Positions 20,744 to 34,110 of a stretch of 64,000 nucleotides of DNA are shown in pieces (position 1 is the first letter of the stretch; each line of letters starts with the position of its first letter). A program made the position numbers and the translations under genes. The DNA lies in contig JAPWDM010000023.1 of the NCBI GenBank assembly GCA_035578155.1, forward strand, positions 2,356,001 to 2,420,000. The letters are read 5' to 3'. The notes beneath the pieces were generated by a model. It did no database searches and had not been told where the DNA came from. It was given only the letters and a program-made list of their open reading frames with translations. The DNA comes from Brachynemurus nebulosus. Its lineage: Eukaryota > Arthropoda > Insecta > Neuroptera > Myrmeleontidae.

Positions 20744-22548
20744 TTGTCGTTGACAAAAGTCAACGTCTTCTAACGTGGACCTTGAGTACGAACAGTACCA
20801 AGAGTGTAAGTATGTAAAGTATTTTTATAGACACAATTCATACCCTATATTCATACTAGAGACACCTATAATGTTATGGTGGCTGTGTAATAAATTACAT
20901 AATGAAGTCGAAAGTATTGCAGTATGTATGTGTGATAAAAAGAGCTTCAGCGTTTAAATAATGTGCTATTTTATATGACTTAGAAGAATTTTGATATTTT
21001 TTGTGTGTTTTTGATAATCGATTTTTTTTTTCAAAACGGTGTCACAATGGGTTGGAGTGACTTGATATATGAATTGGAGTGACTTTGTTCTTTGATAGAA
21101 AAAAGGTGACGTAATAAGAATTTTTGAAAAGATGTACATGTAAAGTAATAAAAATTTTGGAGTAAGAGTTACAAAGGGACAACGGCAAATACGTAGTATT
21201 TTATAAATTTTCGTTTGGGGTTTTTGTTGTCAGGTAGGTTGCGAAAAATTAACGCTTTTAATAGTGAATCGCGACTCAAAATGTTTGCGAATCGATGGAT
21301 TGACTTTTTAGTAAAAGAAAAAAAATATTTGAAAATTAGCCTCCATTGTTTTTTTTGATGTGTCAATAAATTTTGTTTGGTTTTTCACGTAAAAATTAAT
21401 TTTTATCAACGTGCACTTGTATATATGTATATACAGGTATCAACAATGTTTATTTATTGGCGGCGCATAGGTGAACCGCCAGCCAATATCAGATTAAATT
21501 TAATAATATTTCGTTAGTGAACCGTGTAATATTTGATAGGGTTTTATTATTGAATCTCACTGCTTGCTGCCAGAGTCGGCCTGGCCAAAAGCGGGGTCCG
21601 GTACAAAATTAACTCGTGGAGTTTCGAAAAAAACAAACAAAACAAAACGTATATTCATATGTAATTTTTGTTTTCGTAGATATTTTGGTACATAATCGCT
21701 GTAACCTTACTACTTGTGGTACAGAATTGCTTTGACCTTATCATTTTTGGTGCAGAATCACTACAGTGTTGTGCAATTACGCGTAAATGGCCAAAGTCTA
21801 CATTTAAACGTCGACAGTGTGTAGACAATGTCGACTATGAGTAGAAAAGGTCGACAATATGGCAGATAACAGTAAGTTGACAGTTAATTTAGCAAAGTGA
21901 ATTAAAGTGTGAAATACATAATACATATCATTGCTTAATTTAAATAAATTCGGTAGTCCTTGAATTCGGATAATTTGTAAATAAAATAAGTCCAAAAGAT
22001 AATTTAAAGATACCTGGGGACCAAAAGTTGAAAAACTTGATAAGATGGATTTTTTCTTATCTAAATTGAATTGGAAATATTGTACGTTGTAATTTGTAAC
22101 TACTGAGACAAAAAACTAGCGAGTACAGCATCAACATCCTTAGAGGTGCACAGAAATATACATAAGGAAAAATGTTAATTAATATTAATTATTCTTGTCT
22201 GTTTTAATTAATTTTTAAAATTTTTGAAACTGTGTCATTGAATTGTATATGAAAATTTGTATAAACACTTGTATAAAGACAACTTTAGTACTAAAAAAGA
22301 AAAAAAATTATAAAACCTATACTAATATGTATCTAAAATTTGGTAAATTTTCAAAATTTTATTTTATGCATTATACAGACTGGCAGCAAAGCAAACTGCT
22401 TGCTGGAATGTTTAAAAATGGACAAATTTTTCTGTGTAATGTTTAAATTAATGATAATGAATTATGGTTAATAGTGGGTTTATTATTTTAGTTATGAAAT
22501 TTCGCCTAATATTGTTTTGGATATGACGGTTCCAGAAAGTTTCTATTA
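20744..22548. other. no gene seen
   Basis: AT-rich spacer. It includes a small GC-richer hairpin near 21458-21485 (TTGGCGG ... CCGCCAGCCAA) and a run of GTCGACA-type words near 21810-21855 (GTCGACAGTGTG, GTCGACTATG, GTCGACAATA). No domain or RNA gene was recognised. Confidence 0.45.
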
Positions 22549-22586
22549 CCATAGTATTAAGGAACAAGTTTCTTAATACTATGCTA
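22549..22586. repeat. short perfect hairpin
   Basis: Arms CATAGTATTAAG and CTTAATACTATG of 12 bp are separated by about 10 bp. It lies just beyond the 3' end of the gag relic. It may be a transposon footprint or a chance palindrome. Confidence 0.6.
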
Positions 22587-22590
22587 TTAC

Positions 22591-23144
22591 CTAGCATTTA
22601 AAATCGTCAATACAGAAATCAGAAATTTCATATAAACTTTTACATTTATCATTTAATTTGTTAATTGCAAATCTGACAATGAGTTTTAAATTTTCACTAA
22701 CGTTTAATTGTTCAAAATAAATTTCTAGATCTTTTATAAATAAAATGGTATGAAAAGTTTTCAAATTGTTTTCAAAAATGTTTACCTCAACGTTGCAATC
22801 ATTAACTTGAGTCGGCGCAAAATAATCACTCTGACCGCTACCCTGATCACTTTTCACTATTTTCCGGTGATCTGGTTCTTTATCCGGATTCACGTTCTCA
22901 CTGTTTTCTTGATCCTGTTGTTTATGGAACACAGTTGTTTTCTCGTCTGCCTCAATTTTCTGTATCTTAGTCGTCATCGTCATGAATTTATCATCCATTT
23001 TCAGTATCTTTTTGTTTAAGGATTCCATGTTTTAACCATTAATTCCATTAGATTTGTTATAGAATAATTTTTGTCTGCCATACCACTGTCATTTACATCA
23101 TTTAAATTATTTTTTTTACTTGGATTTAGTTTCTTACTAGACAT
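22591..23144 (-). pseudogene. LTR-retrotransposon gag relic, frameshifted and truncated
   Basis: The last ~145 codons (23028-22591) hold a coiled-coil-like start, a charged middle and a core with LEIYFEQL and an SDFCIDDFK ending. This resembles the retrotransposon gag core, including the one at 5443-6894. An ATG at 23144 opens a 38-codon polar stretch in another frame that stops at 23028-23018, overlapping the start of the long frame, so one frameshift probably split a single gene. The core stops early and no pol or LTR is recognisable nearby. Domestication cannot be excluded, but the frameshift argues for decay. Confidence 0.55.
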
Positions 23145-23424
23145 TTTTAGTTTGTTTACAAGCCACGTGTATGTTTTGATAACAATTAAATAATATACGA
23201 ATAAATAACGAACTTTTTAATTGTTTGATTATTTATTTACTTTTGTTTTACTATAAATTAATTATTTCGCGTATAAGTTTTCCTTTCGTACGTTGGTTAT
23301 CACACACTAATCACGTCGAGGTCACTATTCAATAACGTTTTAGTTACTTTAACAAATCTGAGTTTCGAAAAGAACTTCATTTTAATTTCCCATCACTTCA
23401 CTTCAACAATATTTATTGAATTTT

Positions 23425-24094
23425 AGGCATGAAACTTACAGACCTTGAATAGCACAATTCAGAATTCAATTATCGATCGTTATTCACAAGCTGTACGTAT
23501 AATTTGATTCCTGGAAAACTATTAATGATTTTATAATCCAGTCAACAAAGCTGAATTAGTGAAAAAAATCGGGTAGTTCCGGATATTTGCATAATTGTAG
23601 GGAATATCTTCCTGAACAACATACCAAAAGTCCTGACCGGATAGGTGTGTGACTGACAAAATTAAAGTAAATTAAATTTCCAACAAATATAGTCCTGTTC
23701 ATTTTTCCCCTTTTACCCCATGAAAATTGAGTATGATACTAAAGTTTTTTTGTTTTCGACAGGACAGGACAACACATACTTACATACGTTTTAAAATACA
23801 GCACAATAATTTAAAAAATCAAAACTCATTTTGGTGGAAATCAGCTAATTTTTAAATAAGTTGATTTTGTATGCTAGTTTTTTGGAAATAAGCTAAAATG
23901 GGTTTGAGTTTGACGAGCACAGTTTGTTTTTCAAATGCATTACGCAGCACTGGCCAAGTTATTAAAAAGCACTAACGGTTTTTCAGGAATCAAATAATTT
24001 TAAATATGTGTCACGTGTGAACAACGATCGATAATAATCGAATTCATCAAGTTGTGCTGAATTGTGTCATTCAAGATCTGTAAGTTTCATGCCT
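23425..24094. mobile_element. 670-bp inverted-repeat element
   Basis: AGGCATGAAACTTACAGA at 23425 faces TCTGTAAGTTTCATGCCT ending at 24094. Similarity continues inward for about 100 bp per arm with indels (shared AGCACAATTCAG- and ATCGATCGTT-type stretches). No matching target duplication was found and no ORF is present. It is probably an old non-autonomous DNA transposon of unassigned superfamily. Confidence 0.65.
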
Positions 24095-26796
24095 GAGCAT
24101 AACAATTTTCCTAAGTGACAAAATTTCCTCAGAGTAACACGTGGCGCAGCAGAGACTGATTTTCGAAAATCTGTTAGGGTTTTCCAAGGATTTTATTGTC
24201 CAAATGAAATATGAATTTAAATTTTGCATTTTAAAATGCAATTTTTAAATTTTAAAATGCAACAAAATTTAAAAAAGTTCAAATTCCAGAAAGTGCGGGG
24301 CTGGCCAAAAATTTTTTTTTTATTTTTTTTCGAAGTTCTCGATTATTTTGAACACGAATGTCATGTATCTTTAGATACAGCAATTTCGCGTAACAACGTT
24401 TAAAGGATTCTACTCAATCCCTAGTATATAATATATTGACAATAAAATTAATTAATTTGTTAATAATAATATAATAATTAATCTATTGTATTTTTAAATT
24501 TTTATTTTGATTGTATCACATTCCTTTTTTCTTATATTTTCAAATAGTATATTTATACGTTATTAAATCAATACTGCAACATTGAATCAATAAGGCATAA
24601 TAAAAATCAATTATCTTAGGTATTTAATAATATTTGAGCGAATTAAGATAATACGATATTTTATTCAAATCAAGTTTTCTCAAAACTATCATTTCTGAGA
24701 TACGTGACATTAGTGTGACACGGCAGAGCACAACTAAAACAAAAAATTGAAAATTTAAAAAGTACAGGGCTGGCAAAAAATTTTTGTTTTGTGTTTTCTC
24801 CTCAACGCTTCTAATTTCGAGCTGCTGTTTGCGGCACAAATGGGTACAAACGTAGCACAATATAGCACAATTAAAAAAAAAATTTCAATAAGTGCGGGGA
24901 TAACTTCACACACATGATGTTATCAGGCAATATTTAAAGCAAACAATTATTTATGGTGTGAAAAGTCAGAAAATTGTTTTGGAAATCTTAATTAATGTTG
25001 CAAAGTCTTTATTTTTCGATAAAAGATCAACAAATTTTTGTTTTACAAGGCCTGTGGCAGTAGTATTTCGCTCCAATTTAACTTTTAGTGTATTAACCAC
25101 ACTGACAGCTTCATCTGAGCTTAAATTTCAGATTTCCAACTTTTTGATAGCTGCAGGAATTTTGAATAATTTATTTTAATACAAGCTAATTGACTAACTA
25201 AGAACACAGGAGTTCTTGGAATTTTTTTGAAATGTCTTCTGTTTACTTTAAAATTAACTGTCAAATTCAAATATTTCAACAATCAGATTTAAATTTGAAA
25301 AGTAACTGATTTTAGAGTTATCTTTTTCTCTTTTTTAAATTAAATGTTAAAGTATAATAAGTAAGTGATATGCACTAAAAAGGAAAATAATTTTGGAAAA
25401 TAATGATTTTTAAAAAAAATGTGAATAAGCAAAATATTCAAAAAAAATATTCAAAATCAAAATTAGCTTATTTACTTTTAAATGGTTTATAATACTGAAA
25501 ACCAAATTTTAGAATAAATATGCTCACAAATAAAGAAGTATATGCAAATATACATTTGTCCAAACTTAATGATAAAAAATTAAATTCATTGTTTATATTG
25601 ATTACATTGTCTCCGTAGACAATTGTTACGTAGTCTTCTTTATTGTTTACGTGTATACAATTGAGGTAGACTATCTCACGTAGTCTACGTGCACAAACCT
25701 GAATCACTGTGACCTTACTACTTTTCTTGATCTTGACCGGTGGGCCCGAAGTAATATTTTATTATCTTTTCAGAATAGTAACAAAATTTTTAAACATTTC
25801 AAATAAATTACATATTTTTAAATAAATATTTTAGTGCATATGTATTTGTAAAATTGTGATTCTGGGATGTAAAATTCCACGACAAGCGGATTGATTTCAG
25901 CATCTCTCGTTTGAGTTTTGTTAGGTTTTGCACAACGTTTTCAAAATTTATAATAAAAAAAAAATTGATAATTTTCAAAGTTAATCTTATTGTATTTACT
26001 TTGCTGCCGCCCACTGTACTTTCTGCTGGCCCAGACTATACTTTCTGCTGGCCCAGACTGTACTTTATAATGTGTCAAATTCATTAAATTTTTTTTTGTT
26101 GGTATAACTGCGGTAATGTAATTTTCGCGCTAAACTCGGGCTATATATATCAGTTGATCAGTTATGTTAATTCTCATTTAATTTGGTTTTCTTTTTCGTA
26201 ATCCTGACCGGACTTCGGTATAATACAGGAATTTTGTAACTAAATATGTGAAAATTTAGTATAAACTTTTTTGAAATGGATGTTGAGTGACATTGTACAA
26301 TTGTGGAAATTTGTTAACTGGAATGCACATGTTACTTTTAAATGGACAAATTCTGGATGAATTCAACTCGCTGTGGTTCAAATTTGGAATTACATCTGCC
26401 TGCCATGAGTTCCCTTCAACCCTGGACAACCACCAGTTTCAACGTCCTAAGGCCCAGATAATACCGCTTTAAAGTGAATTCTTTAGTTAAGTAATCCTTT
26501 TAGCATGCTTTTATTATTTGTTTTTTTGCAATGTGGTGCCTGGTGCTTCTTTAATTAACAAATTAACATTGCTTAGTGAATCTAAAAAAAAAAAAACAGT
26601 TAACTTTTCTGCAATTCAACTTTCTATTAATTCCTTGTAATGTGTTAGTTTTCATTTAACGTAAAACATTTGAATCTCTATACGTATTAACTTTTCTGTC
26701 ACTCAAACTTTTGTTAATTCTTTATAATATTCTAAAGTTTTCATTTAATTGTAATTAAGGCTACCTACATGACCTACATAACCTACCTAACCTATT
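24095..26796. other. no gene seen; short duplications
   Basis: AT-rich spacer. Two hAT-end-like phrases (GGGCTGGCCAAAAA at about 24298 and CAGGGCTGGCAAAAAA at about 24766) lie in the same orientation, without partner ends. A 22-bp unit containing TACTTTCTGCTGGCCCAGAC is repeated at 26017 and 26039. Short ORFs here have no recognisable motif. Confidence 0.45.
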
Positions 26797-27869
26797 GGTC
26801 GATTCTGTAACTATTAACAGTCTGTAAAACCTCTGTTAGACTGTTAAATTACAGAATGTTAAAAAATGGTATTCTGTACGCAATTTTTAACAGAAATGTT
26901 AGCTAACATTCTGTTATTGCTCTGTAAACTTTACAGCACTCAAAACACTCGCCATAAACTTTACAGAGCTGTTAAATAGACTAATTACTATGGATATTAT
27001 TAAATATTGATTTTTTTGATTTTTGCGTTTTTTATAAATTCAATATTTTGACGTTTTAATTTGTCATTTTTTGAATTATTTGATATCCGTAAGTATGTAA
27101 TCATAAAGTATTTTTTGTAGTAAGAAGACTGTTGAGGAAATAGTGCAGTGTTCTTAAATCGAATAGGATGTAATTTCAAATAAAATAAATTTATTATGAA
27201 TTATATTTTTTTTTATATACAGTGAATGTTTTCAGGACAAAATCGCACTGACACAATTTGTCCACATGAAGCGTTTTACCTTTTTTCGACAGTGTTTCAG
27301 TTATTTAATGTATTTTAACAAAATTTTTTCCCATAAAAGTGTCAATAATTTACGAAAAATTTTCCCCAGAGACTTGGTGGGCTTGAAGTATTTCTAAAAC
27401 TATCGGTACCGATATCTACGGAAAGCTCTGATTTGTGTAAATTAGATATCGAAATTATAGCATTATAGGTACATATGCCTATTTTACCATTTGACGAGTG
27501 GCCTGAAATATTATAACCATTATAAGGAACTGGTTGTCTAGAGAATTCCCGAATATCTAATTTAGAAATAGCTTAACCCATAATCATGATAATTTTACGT
27601 GAGTTTAATATACATGGGTAATACACATAATTTATCTCTCCATTTAACATAAATCGCTATAAAAGAATTAATTTTTTACATTTTATATACACAAATCCAT
27701 GGTAATTTAATATAAATAGTTCAACAACAGTAGAATATATAAAATGTAATTGGCATCTTAACAGAGTGTCTTACAGAATACCAAATTTTTAACATTCTGT
27801 TAAAAACAATTTTACAGAGCTCTGTACTGCAAAATAACAGTCTGTAATAATGTAGTTACAGAATTGACC
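26797..27869. mobile_element. about 1.07-kb inverted-repeat element rich in TCTGTAA words
   Basis: The left end GGTCGATTCTGTAACTA matches the right end TAGTTACAGAATTGACC as an inverted repeat (16 of 17). The similarity continues inward as repeated CTGTAA/TTACAG and AACAGAATGTT words on both arms. The interior has no transposase frame. The target duplication is not clear, so the superfamily is open. Confidence 0.65.
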
Positions 27870-28950
27870 CACTAATCATAAATTTTAATTTATGCATGCA
27901 TGTATTAGTCAGTAGATATTTGTATCTTGTAAAATTTCTATATCTTTCTTACTTTCTATATTACTTTCTTGCTATTTTACAATTACCTAAATTTTAATAG
28001 TTTATATTGTTAATTGTTATTTGACCAAGAAATTGTTGTTAATTATTTACTTGTATCAAATACTTTTATCACTGAATTATCTAATTTTTTTTTTGTACAA
28101 AACTTTATATTGGGAACAATCTGAAACTAACCTTCACGACCCTGAAATTGTACCAAAAAGTGTACAATTAAACGATTAAACAAAAAAAAAAAAAATATAT
28201 GTAAGACTGAACTAGCCAAAGCAAATAAATTTTAATTCAAACTGAAAATTTCTATTATTTAAAATTTTCCTTTTATTTTTTTTTTTCAGTGCAATAAGAA
28301 ACTTTCTTAACTCAAATATTTAAAATTTTATTTTAAATAAATTTCTCTTATTTACTTTGAATTCTCTAACAGTTTTTGATTTAAAAATAAATAAATAAAT
28401 AAATAAACATTCTGAGGTGCGAGGCACTGTTTGCACCGCTTTGGGCCGGCCCTGTTCGCTGCTGTAATGCTACAAATCAATATATTCTTGTAATTTTTTT
28501 TTTTGTTATTATTTATAATTTAATTTTTTTAGGGGTGGTAATAATCCTTTTGTATACGACATCAAAATTCATATCATTTTTATTTATTAAATATTGTATA
28601 GTATCCTATTTATAGGAGCTCCACACACAGCTTTAGATAATATATTTTATTATAGATTATAAACGGATCAAAAAATATTGATGAAATAAAGTTACTTTTA
28701 GATTTATTGCTTTTTATTTTATAAATATCATAAATTTTATATGAAATAAAAATGCAATTTAATAAAGTATTTTTAGTTTAAGTCGTTTAAGTGTTACTGT
28801 CAAATTTGAACGTATCTTTATGGTATTTTGTTTTTTTAATTTAAAAGTTGCTACTGACTTAAGAGAGAGAGTACTACATTTCATTCAAATTTGCACATGT
28901 ACTGATTTTCTACTCATTATATAAAAATTTTAAAAACAATACATAAAAAT
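27870..28950. other. no gene seen; (AAAT)n and a hAT-end-like phrase
   Basis: AT-rich spacer with an (AAAT)n microsatellite at about 28386-28407. GGGCCGGCCCTG near 28444-28455 resembles a hAT right end, but no left partner with a matching 8-bp duplication was found. Confidence 0.45.
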
Positions 28951-28954
28951 ATGT

Positions 28955-29110
28955 ATGCGCCCGCATGATAACTCTCGAATAAAACAATTTATTTTTACGA
29001 AACTGGGTGAAAACACTGAAAATTCTCACTTAAGTGAGTTTTTCAGTCAAGCACGTTCGATGCTCGAACTCTAAAAAAAATGTGAAAAATAATATGTGTT
29101 TTTCGAATTT
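28955..29110 (-). repeat. diverged fragment of family A
   Basis: The GATAACTCTCGAATAAAAC stretch and the following 60-100 bp resemble the part of family A next to its (TA)n tract, in the orientation of the 42.1-kb copy. No ends are preserved. Confidence 0.4.
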
Positions 29111-31485
29111 TTTTTTCAAACCTTGATAAAGAGCGGAAAATATTACATAAGATATATGTAAGCGGGTTTTTAAGAAAAAATAGTTTTTTCAACCGGATTT
29201 TTATGCAAAATGCTGTGCCAGGGAATATTATTGTCATAAATTGTAAAAAATAGTATTTAATAAGGCAGAAAAGAAACAGTTTTACTGCTGCAGCTAACAT
29301 TTCATTAACGAATCAGTAAAAATGTTTTTCTGTTGTACATATTTTTATATTTTCTTCCTGACTAACAATAAATGTTTTATTTCGAACATTTTATTAAAAT
29401 TATTTTATTGTCTTTTTCTTTCATCCAAATTAATTATAAAATTTTAAAATTTTGTTACAAAGAAATAGGTTAGGTAGGTTCTATGATTTTCAGCAATTTA
29501 TATAAAAACCAAACCTTTTATAAGTTTTCCAACAGCGCGGCGATTAAAACATTTCAGTTGCTTAAGTACCTATATAAAGTGTTTTAATTGCCAATAAAAA
29601 TATTGGCATAGTTGGGAAAAAATTTCGGATTTTTATGCGAGACTTCAAGTCATTTACAATTTATTTTCCTTTTTGCTTAAGGAGGGAGTTCAAATAAAAA
29701 AGCAACTTTTTTATTGATGATTATTTTGCTTGTTGATATTTTTTTTCAAATTAGGGAGGGGTTCAAATAGAAAATTTTATTTTTGAAACATTCATTACTC
29801 TTCCCTGTGGGGGGAGGGGACCCTTTTTCACAAGTTTTTAAGCGTTTACAAGGAACGTCATATCTAAAAAAGTAATGAATATTTTTTAAATATTTTTTCA
29901 TTATTTTATTCCTAAAGGACCTGTTCATAAAGCTGAGTATGGATTTCAGGTAATTTTAAAAATTAACCATAAAATTGTAAGCCCAAACTTCTAAAAATTA
30001 TAAAACCCACTTCTTTATTAAAAAAAAATGTTTAAAAATAGTTACAATTGTTCAAATGGAAAAAGCATACTCCACTTTATGCGCAATATGTTTATGAACA
30101 AAATAAAAAAAATATTAAGTCTCTATCTTTTCTAGTACTTGAGATATGATTTTCCTTGTCAGGAGAAACACAACTTTCAGGAAACGGTAAAAAACAAAAA
30201 TAATAACAAAAGAAGCGGTTTACTCATTATTGTTTATTAAAACTCTTCAGCCCCATACATTGTCCCCTCTTGTTCTTTTTTCTTTTCTTTATCCTGAAGA
30301 TTCTTCATCTTCAAATAGTTATATTACTGATCAAATCGCGAGGGGGGGGGGGAGCGTTCTCTGCAAAGGAGCAGCAACTTGGCTGTGCAGCGGCTCATAA
30401 ATAAATATTTTTCTACTTGAAAAAAAAAATTTTTGGTCATGTTTTATATATCACCGTGTTTGTAAAGAAGCACAGAAAAAAATAAAAACAAAAAACGAGA
30501 TTCGAAAAAAATTAGTTTATTAGCCATTTCTGGCGTGAACTCCCTTAAATTTTATATTTAACAGCAAAGAAAAATGTTTTTTTCGTTTTGGGTGACAAAG
30601 GGTCAACAAATCATTTCAGTACTTTAAAATATTATATTCGTTATTCAAATTTTGCTTTTTATTCGCTGTATAAACTAATACGTTGTCGAGGCTTTAAAAA
30701 TGGAAATATGATACTTTTAGCTTTTTTTTTAAATTGAAAAGCTTTTAACGTAGTTATACATATACACATAATTATCCATTAAAAGGTATTTCGTTAAAGC
30801 ACTTTCAAGAACAAACTTGTTGTAGCAGTTGTACATACTGTTGGGTAGGCGGGTTCTGTGAAGTACTATGCAGCAGTTAGCATTCAGTACAAAGTAATAA
30901 ATTAGCCGTCACAACACATACCTACAGGAATTGTTACACCTTACTCACATATAATTTGAAATGTTAGCGTAACCGTAGCGAGAATTAAGTTACAGTATCC
31001 TTTTTTTTGACAGTGTTTGAAGTTTAAGTTGATCCTAATTGAGATAAATTCTATTTTTGAATTGTTATATTAAAACTAGAGGAAAGTAATCCTCTATTTT
31101 TTTTTAAATTTTAATTTCAATAATATTGAAGGGCGAACTTTTGTTCGTATTCAAATATACATAGTGGGCAGGGTAAGTTATCAAAATAATTTTTTTTGCA
31201 TTTTTCTTTTATTTTTTTAACTGAATGCATAATATCTCAAGAATATTGTCTCAAAATTTCAAGTTGATTGGAGCAAAATTGACGAAGTTATAAGCATTTT
31301 TGTTATTACCTGGCAGATGTTTCGCTCTCTATATATCTCTCTCTCTGAGTTATAGAAATTTCAATGGAAGTACTAACGTGTTTACACCTGTACTGTACGT
31401 TTTGTCAGTGTAGGGTACAAAATTTAGTTTAGCAGTAAGTATTCTATATCAGTTTTATACAAGAATTTTTAAGTGTTCAAAACTT
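29111..31485. other. no gene seen
   Basis: AT-rich spacer with homopolymers and a G-run at about 30343-30352. None of the short ORFs has a recognisable feature. Confidence 0.45.
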
Positions 31486-31489
31486 TAAA

Positions 31490-31860
31490 GCGTTTTCCCC
31501 ACAGCTCACGTTTTCAAAGTCGATGCCCCTCATAACTTCAAAACTACAGCACCGATGCATTTGAAATTTTGAACACTATTTCTGTACATAATTTACGAGG
31601 TAACGCTGGAGAGCTTTTTTCAAATTTGTTAATAATTTTTATTTTACAATAACAAATTAGCCAATTTTTTTTCGCAAAAATGGTGTTTTTCCGTTCTAAG
31701 TGTTCCAAAAAAGTGAAAACTTGAAATTTCGAAAAACCCTCCCAGCGTTACCTGAGGAAAACTATTATCTAACGAATGAACTTTAATTTTTTTATTTCGG
31801 CTGATGCAGCACCAAGTTGTGAGGGGCACCGCAATTCTACTTTTTTTCGAGACACGTTCG
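31490..31860. repeat. imperfect foldback of about 370 bp
   Basis: Left-arm features (GATGCCCCTCATAACTT ... GAGGTAACGCTGG, 31523-31611) recur inverted on the right (CCCAGCGTTACCTGAGG ... AGTTGTGAGGGGCACCGC, 31741-31832). The arms are diverged and indel-rich. It is probably an old MITE. The 61-codon ORF here is a shadow of the repeat. Confidence 0.55.
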
Positions 31861-31964
31861 AATAATTGCTGCCATTATTGTATTTTTTAATATTTCTTCG
31901 TGAAAATTTTATACAATATTCTTCGAATGTTATACTTTAATGTATCACTGGTTTTAATAAAGAG

Positions 31965-32040
31965 ATTTTAACTGTGTCGTCACAAAAAAAAATTACAAAA
32001 ACATGCCTATTTTTGTACGAATTAACCTTACCCTCTCCTT
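31965..32040 (+). repeat. family D fragment, copy 1
   Basis: GTGTCGTCACAAAA ... ACATGCCTATTTTTGTACGAATTAACCTTACCCTC is found inverted at about 47714-47783 with few differences. It is an interspersed repeat of unknown origin. Confidence 0.6.
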
Positions 32041-32370
32041 AACTGATATGTTCACTGTTAAGTTGAAATTTGGCTCCCGGGTAGTTTTGTTTATCGCCAG
32101 TGCTATTTTTGTGACTTCAAATGCAGTTTCATAATTTTACATTTCACAGATTTTTGGAACTATTAATTATTTTTGTGTTATATTTTGTTATGTTGTACAT
32201 AAAAAATGCCCATCAATAATGTGAATAAAAATTGGCCAAGAGGGAGAAGGCCCCGTACAATCACGGTTCCGTACACTGAGTAGTTAATCAACCAAATTAA
32301 ATTTCTTTATTTATGTATATTTAAATCTTCACTGAAAAATGCATGAAACATTAATAAATACACCAGAAAG

Positions 32371-33585
32371 CCAATGGTACGTAGTGGTCGGTACAAATTA
32401 AACGGGAAGTACGTAAAATCGGAAGATCAGGGGCGTCGGCAAACTTTTATGTGGGGGGGTTGGTAAATATTATTTATCTGAATTTATTTAAAACAAAATT
32501 ACTTCTAAGAAACAATTTACACTTAAAATTTGGTTCTGTAGATAAACGGAATTGAAAACTATATTAATGAACATAAGTGGCGACTTTGAGAAAATTAGCA
32601 AAGAAGTCGAAAAATCAACTTCACCATCGAATTCATTAGCGTGAAAAACGCCAAATAGCGGAAGCTGACAAAATTCTAGAATATACTACTCGTTAACTAG
32701 CAGAGATATCAAGAAACAGACTTCACTATTGAATTGGTTACTAAAAATTAGATTAAGCAGCGCGATTTGACAAAAATTCTAGAATGTTATATTCGTCAAC
32801 TAACAAAGTTATCGAAAAACCGGTTGCACTATTTAATTGGTCATCGAAAAAAAGACAAAATATCATATTTGGATAAATGTTCTAGAATATTCTATTTTGA
32901 TTAACGAATAGATCATTCTAGAAAAAATGGGACATTTAGTTTATATTAGTTTAATTTTGGTTGGACAATTAAATGGTGCAATCGATTTTTCAATATCTTT
33001 AATAACTGACAAATAGAATATTCTAGAACATTTTCCAAAATTTGCTATTTGGTCCGTTTTTAGATGACTAATTCAATGGCGACGTCTGTTTTCGGGTATC
33101 TTTGCTAGTTGACGAACAGAATATTCCAGACCATTTGTCAAGATATTTGGCCTCTTTTTCAATGACCAATTAAATGCTGTAATTGATTTTTCGATATCTT
33201 TCCTAGTTGATAAATAGAACATTCTAGAATTTTTGTCAAACTGTGCTGCTTAATCTCATTTTTAGTGACCAATTCAATAGTGAAGTCTGTTTTTTGATAT
33301 CTCTGCTAGTTGACGATTAAAACATTCTAGAACTTGACGTTACTCATTTTGAATTTGAAATTTGCATATTACGTATGCAGAATATGTGCATATATGTGTA
33401 TACTATAAAATTTTAAAATTTTTAGAGGCTACGAGATCCTCAGACAATATTACCTATGGCTCTGACTCTGCCTTGGTACATAAATTTTCACCAACACAGT
33501 TAAACGATAACATATCTGTGAGAGGAGAACCCCACTAACATAAGTCGCTGACGTCATTACGTAAAATCGGAGTACGTACCATTGG
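32371..33585. mobile_element. foldback built from ~102-bp units, with terminal inverted repeats
   Basis: Outer ends CCAATGGTACGTA (32371-32383) and TACGTACCATTGG (33573-33585) are exact inverted repeats. Inside, TTCTAGAAT-containing units recur at about 32674, 32777 and 32880, then in the opposite orientation at about 33021, 33122, 33222 and 33325, a step of 100-103 bp. An inner pair of 14-bp direct repeats TACGTAAAATCGGA (32410-32423 and 33558-33571) suggests the unit array was itself inserted into a small palindromic element. There is no ORF. Confidence 0.6.
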
Positions 33586-33774
33586 ATGTCCACTGTACGT
33601 TGTCTATTATGTTTTTCCTTGATATTAAAATTTTTTTCAGCAACTATTACACCGTCGAAAAAACTCGTAGTTTTCCGGTAATCTGTGAGTCAATATTTAC
33701 TACCCCTATTTAAAATCAAAATTTTAGCTTTAAAAACATAAGAGATCAGAAGAGGGGGGAACGATCATTTCTAG

Positions 33775-34110
33775 CAAATTTTGAGCTATATTATTAAGAC
33801 CACTGCATCAAAAATTATAAAAAAATATCTTTAGAACCCACAGAGATAGCTCTTTCAAATGATACCTTACACGATATATTGATTAAATTTTTTTTTTTAA
33901 TGAAACTGATCTCTTATATTAATCAAAAATAATTTTTTTATAATCGTTGACTGACGACATATGCGTGTGTCATGAAGACTTAACATTATAACCAATTTCA
34001 AATTTCTGCGTTACATAGTGATCGAGAAAACCCTTGTGACAGACTGACAGATGAAGATGAAGGTGATCTTATAAGGGTTCCGTTTTTACTTTTAAGGTAC
34101 GGAACCTTAA
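33775..34110 (+). repeat. family C repeat, copy 1 (ends GGTACGGAACC)
   Basis: The body includes a TCAAATGATACCTTACACGATATATTGATT stretch, a GACAGACTGACAGATG stretch and an end CTTATAAGGGTTCCG ... AAGGTACGGAACC. A diverged inverted copy lies at 46370-46640. A GGTTCCGTAC phrase at 32265-32274 may be the opposite end of the same element, interrupted by the foldback at 32371-33585 (inference). Confidence 0.55.

Noticed and set aside
24766..28455. hAT element between CAGGGCTGGC (24766) and GCCGGCCCTG (28455)
   Set aside because: The ends are only partly inverse and the flanking 8-mers do not match.
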